From Centroberyx gerrardi (Eukaryota; Chordata; Actinopteri; Beryciformes; Berycidae), in assembly GCF_048128805.1 (NCBI RefSeq), contig NC_136006.1, positions 8,790,179 through 8,854,178 on the forward strand: a stretch of 64,000 nucleotides of DNA, in the 5' to 3' direction. Numbering within the stretch: the stretch's first letter is position 1; the number at the start of each line of letters is the position of its first letter. The notes below the pieces were generated by a model. The model worked only from the letters and a program-made list of their open reading frames with translations, did no database searches and was not told the origin of the DNA. The position numbers and the translations under genes are program-made. Positions 62,491 through 64,000 of the stretch are shown one piece after another.

Positions 62491-63552
62491 ATGGAGCCGC
62501 AGTCAAAACGCAGGAAAGGGTCAGAAGGTGACACCGACTCGTGGGTCGCCTATCCCGTTCTGTCGGACGAGCAGTCACAAGACACGGAGCTGATCGAGGC
62601 GTTTGCTGCGCCCATCACCGACAAGAAGCAGACTTCTCGTATCGTGAAGGAGCTGAACTCCCTCTACCCGTTACCCGGCCTTCAGCACATCAAGAGGGTG
62701 CGGGCGTGCAAGGAGAAGGCCGGCCCTCACCCCCTGGAGGTCATCGTGTGCCTCGTCAGTGACGCGCCGGACAGCGAGAAGCCGGTCAGCATCGACTCCC
62801 TGCTGCCCTCAGGTAGAGTCAGACATGACGGGTTAGGGCAGCCTTTTGTGGTTCAGGTCCCAGCATGCCCTCCTCTGACCAGACCCCAGTTTGAGCTGGC
62901 GAGCAAACACTGGCCCACCTCCTTCCACGAAGACAAGCAGGTGACCGTCGCCCTGAGTGGAGAGCTCTTCAGCCCGGCTCAGAAAGCCAGGATGCGAGAG
63001 TACATGGCGGCCGCCGTGGCTGCTGCCCGAGCCGGGAAGGAGAGCGGGACGGAGGCCGTGGGGGCCATGGTGGTCGACCCGAAGGCGGAGAGGGTCGTCG
63101 CCGTGGGCCACGACTGCCGAGGCGACCATCCGCTCCATCACGCGGTCATGGTCTGCGTGGACCTTGTGGCTCGGGGTCAGGGCGGCGGGGCGTACTCTTT
63201 TGACAAATACCCTGCTTGCCGGTTTACATCTTCTACACCAACCTCAGAGACTTTGCAAGACGTTGCTGTTGCAAAGGAGGATGGTCAGCCATACATATGC
63301 ACCGGGTATGACCTTTACGTGACCCGGGAGCCCTGTGTCATGTGCGCCATGGCTCTGGTCCACTCCCGGATCGGTCGCGTCTTCTACGGGACAGCCTCTG
63401 CTGACGGGGCCTTTGGGACCAAATATAAAATCCACACCCAGAAAGACCTGAACCATCGCTTTGAGGTTTTTAAAGGAGTCTTGAGCAAGCAATGTGAGGA
63501 CCTTAACGGGCTGGAGAATCACATCGAGAAGGAAAGTTTACAGGGAAATTGA
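62491..63552 (+). CDS. adat3: ADAT3, non-catalytic subunit of the tRNA adenosine-34 deaminase
   Basis: Partner of ADAT2 in the heterodimer that converts A34 to inosine in the anticodon of several tRNAs. Single coding exon, 353 aa from [10 protein letters not shown] (human 351, also one coding exon). The N-terminal half has [38 protein letters not shown] and [20 protein letters not shown], then [13 protein letters not shown], as in vertebrate ADAT3. The deaminase fold follows: His217 in [15 protein letters not shown], then [14 protein letters not shown] with zinc ligands Cys282 and Cys285. The catalytic Glu of HAE is Val (HAV), the hallmark of the pseudo-catalytic subunit. A longer frame from ATG 62404 exists, but a splice acceptor at 62475 and family length favour 62491. 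Confidence 0.96.
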   Translation: MEPQSKRRKGSEGDTDSWVAYPVLSDEQSQDTELIEAFAAPITDKKQTSRIVKELNSLYPLPGLQHIKRVRACKEKAGPHPLEVIVCLVSDAPDSEKPVSIDSLLPSGRVRHDGLGQPFVVQVPACPPLTRPQFELASKHWPTSFHEDKQVTVALSGELFSPAQKARMREYMAAAVAAARAGKESGTEAVGAMVVDPKAERVVAVGHDCRGDHPLHHAVMVCVDLVARGQGGGAYSFDKYPACRFTSSTPTSETLQDVAVAKEDGQPYICTGYDLYVTREPCVMCAMALVHSRIGRVFYGTASADGAFGTKYKIHTQKDLNHRFEVFKGVLSKQCEDLNGLENHIEKESLQGN

Positions 63553-63553
63553 G

Positions 63554-63559
63554 AATAAA
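63554..63559 (+). other. AATAAA two bases after the ADAT3 stop, with a more likely poly(A) signal at 63820-63825
   Basis: The first AATAAA is very close to the stop codon and would leave almost no 3' UTR. A second AATAAA at 63820 followed by GT-rich DNA is the better candidate. Confidence 0.45.
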
Positions 63560-64000
63560 AGCTGTAGTGTTTATCTTTTACATTTGGTCAATGAGCCTGG
63601 AAACAGGCAAAGACCAGGGATTTTTATTGTGTCAGTTTTAATTAATATTTTGTTGTACATTTGTTTAAAATGTACTTTTGTCAGGGGGCCCAAGATTCCT
63701 AGCAGCACCCCTGGAAACAGGTACTTACTCGTAATTACATGAGCAAGACAGTTTGATTATCAAACGTTTCACTGCAAGAATACACAGTACGTTTTTTACT
63801 TCATTCACCATTCATATGTAATAAAGCTTTTATTCCTATGTTGCTAGCGTGTGTATAATTGAGTACAAATGACAAGATTCCCTCTGTGGCCCTGACTTTG
63901 CATGATTAGGCCACAGTGCTTCTATGACATGAAAATATTTTGCCTTCCAGGTTTGTTAATGTTGTTCTTCAGCACAGGAAATCTCTTAAGGGGTAAACAG

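Overview
This window is vertebrate nuclear DNA, almost certainly from a ray-finned (teleost, probably percomorph) fish. It holds multi-exon genes with GT-AG introns, AATAAA signals and a dense set of short terminal-inverted-repeat (TIR) elements, tRNA-derived SINE pieces and LINE 3' ends of the kind common in fish. Proteins were built by hand, by following splice sites and reading phase. They were compared with remembered human proteins; no search was run.

Layout: the 3' end of WDR75 (+, 133-2166); a gene-free repeat region (2.3-9.7 kb); SLC40A1/ferroportin (-, 15778-9698, 8 coding exons, 572 aa) with a textbook iron-responsive element in its 5' leader (15921-15947); a 7 kb repeat-rich gap; a bicistronic locus whose first reading frame is ASDURF (+, 23321-24403, 4 exons, 81 aa) and whose second, starting four bases later, is ASNSD1 (+, 24408-27934, 3 coding exons, 613 aa); tail-to-tail with it, an 8-exon sugar-phosphate nucleotidyltransferase of 274 aa (-, 34541-28181); SYMPK/symplekin (-, 52791-35894, 26 coding exons, 1224 aa); OSGEPL1 (-, 58208-53802, 7 coding exons, 411 aa); ALKBH6 (+, 59862-60566, intronless CDS, 234 aa); and ADAT3 (+, 62491-63552, single coding exon, 353 aa).

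The genes do not form one pathway. As I recall, WDR75-SLC40A1-ASNSD1-OSGEPL1 is the order on human 2q32. SYMPK, ALKBH6 and ADAT3 are human chromosome 19 genes, so the right half appears to join two ancestral blocks. Functional themes are ribosome biogenesis (WDR75), iron export (SLC40A1), prefoldin-like chaperone (ASDURF), mRNA 3'-end processing (SYMPK) and tRNA modification (OSGEPL1, ADAT3).

The most interesting points are the ASDURF/ASNSD1 two-protein mRNA with a four-base gap; the bacterial-looking nucleotidyltransferase; a decayed second copy of ASNSD1 exon 3 lying 1.5 kb downstream; an intronless ALKBH6 flanked by a diverged inverted repeat; and several 5' splice sites that abut microsatellites or hairpin elements. 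I found no previously undescribed multi-gene system.
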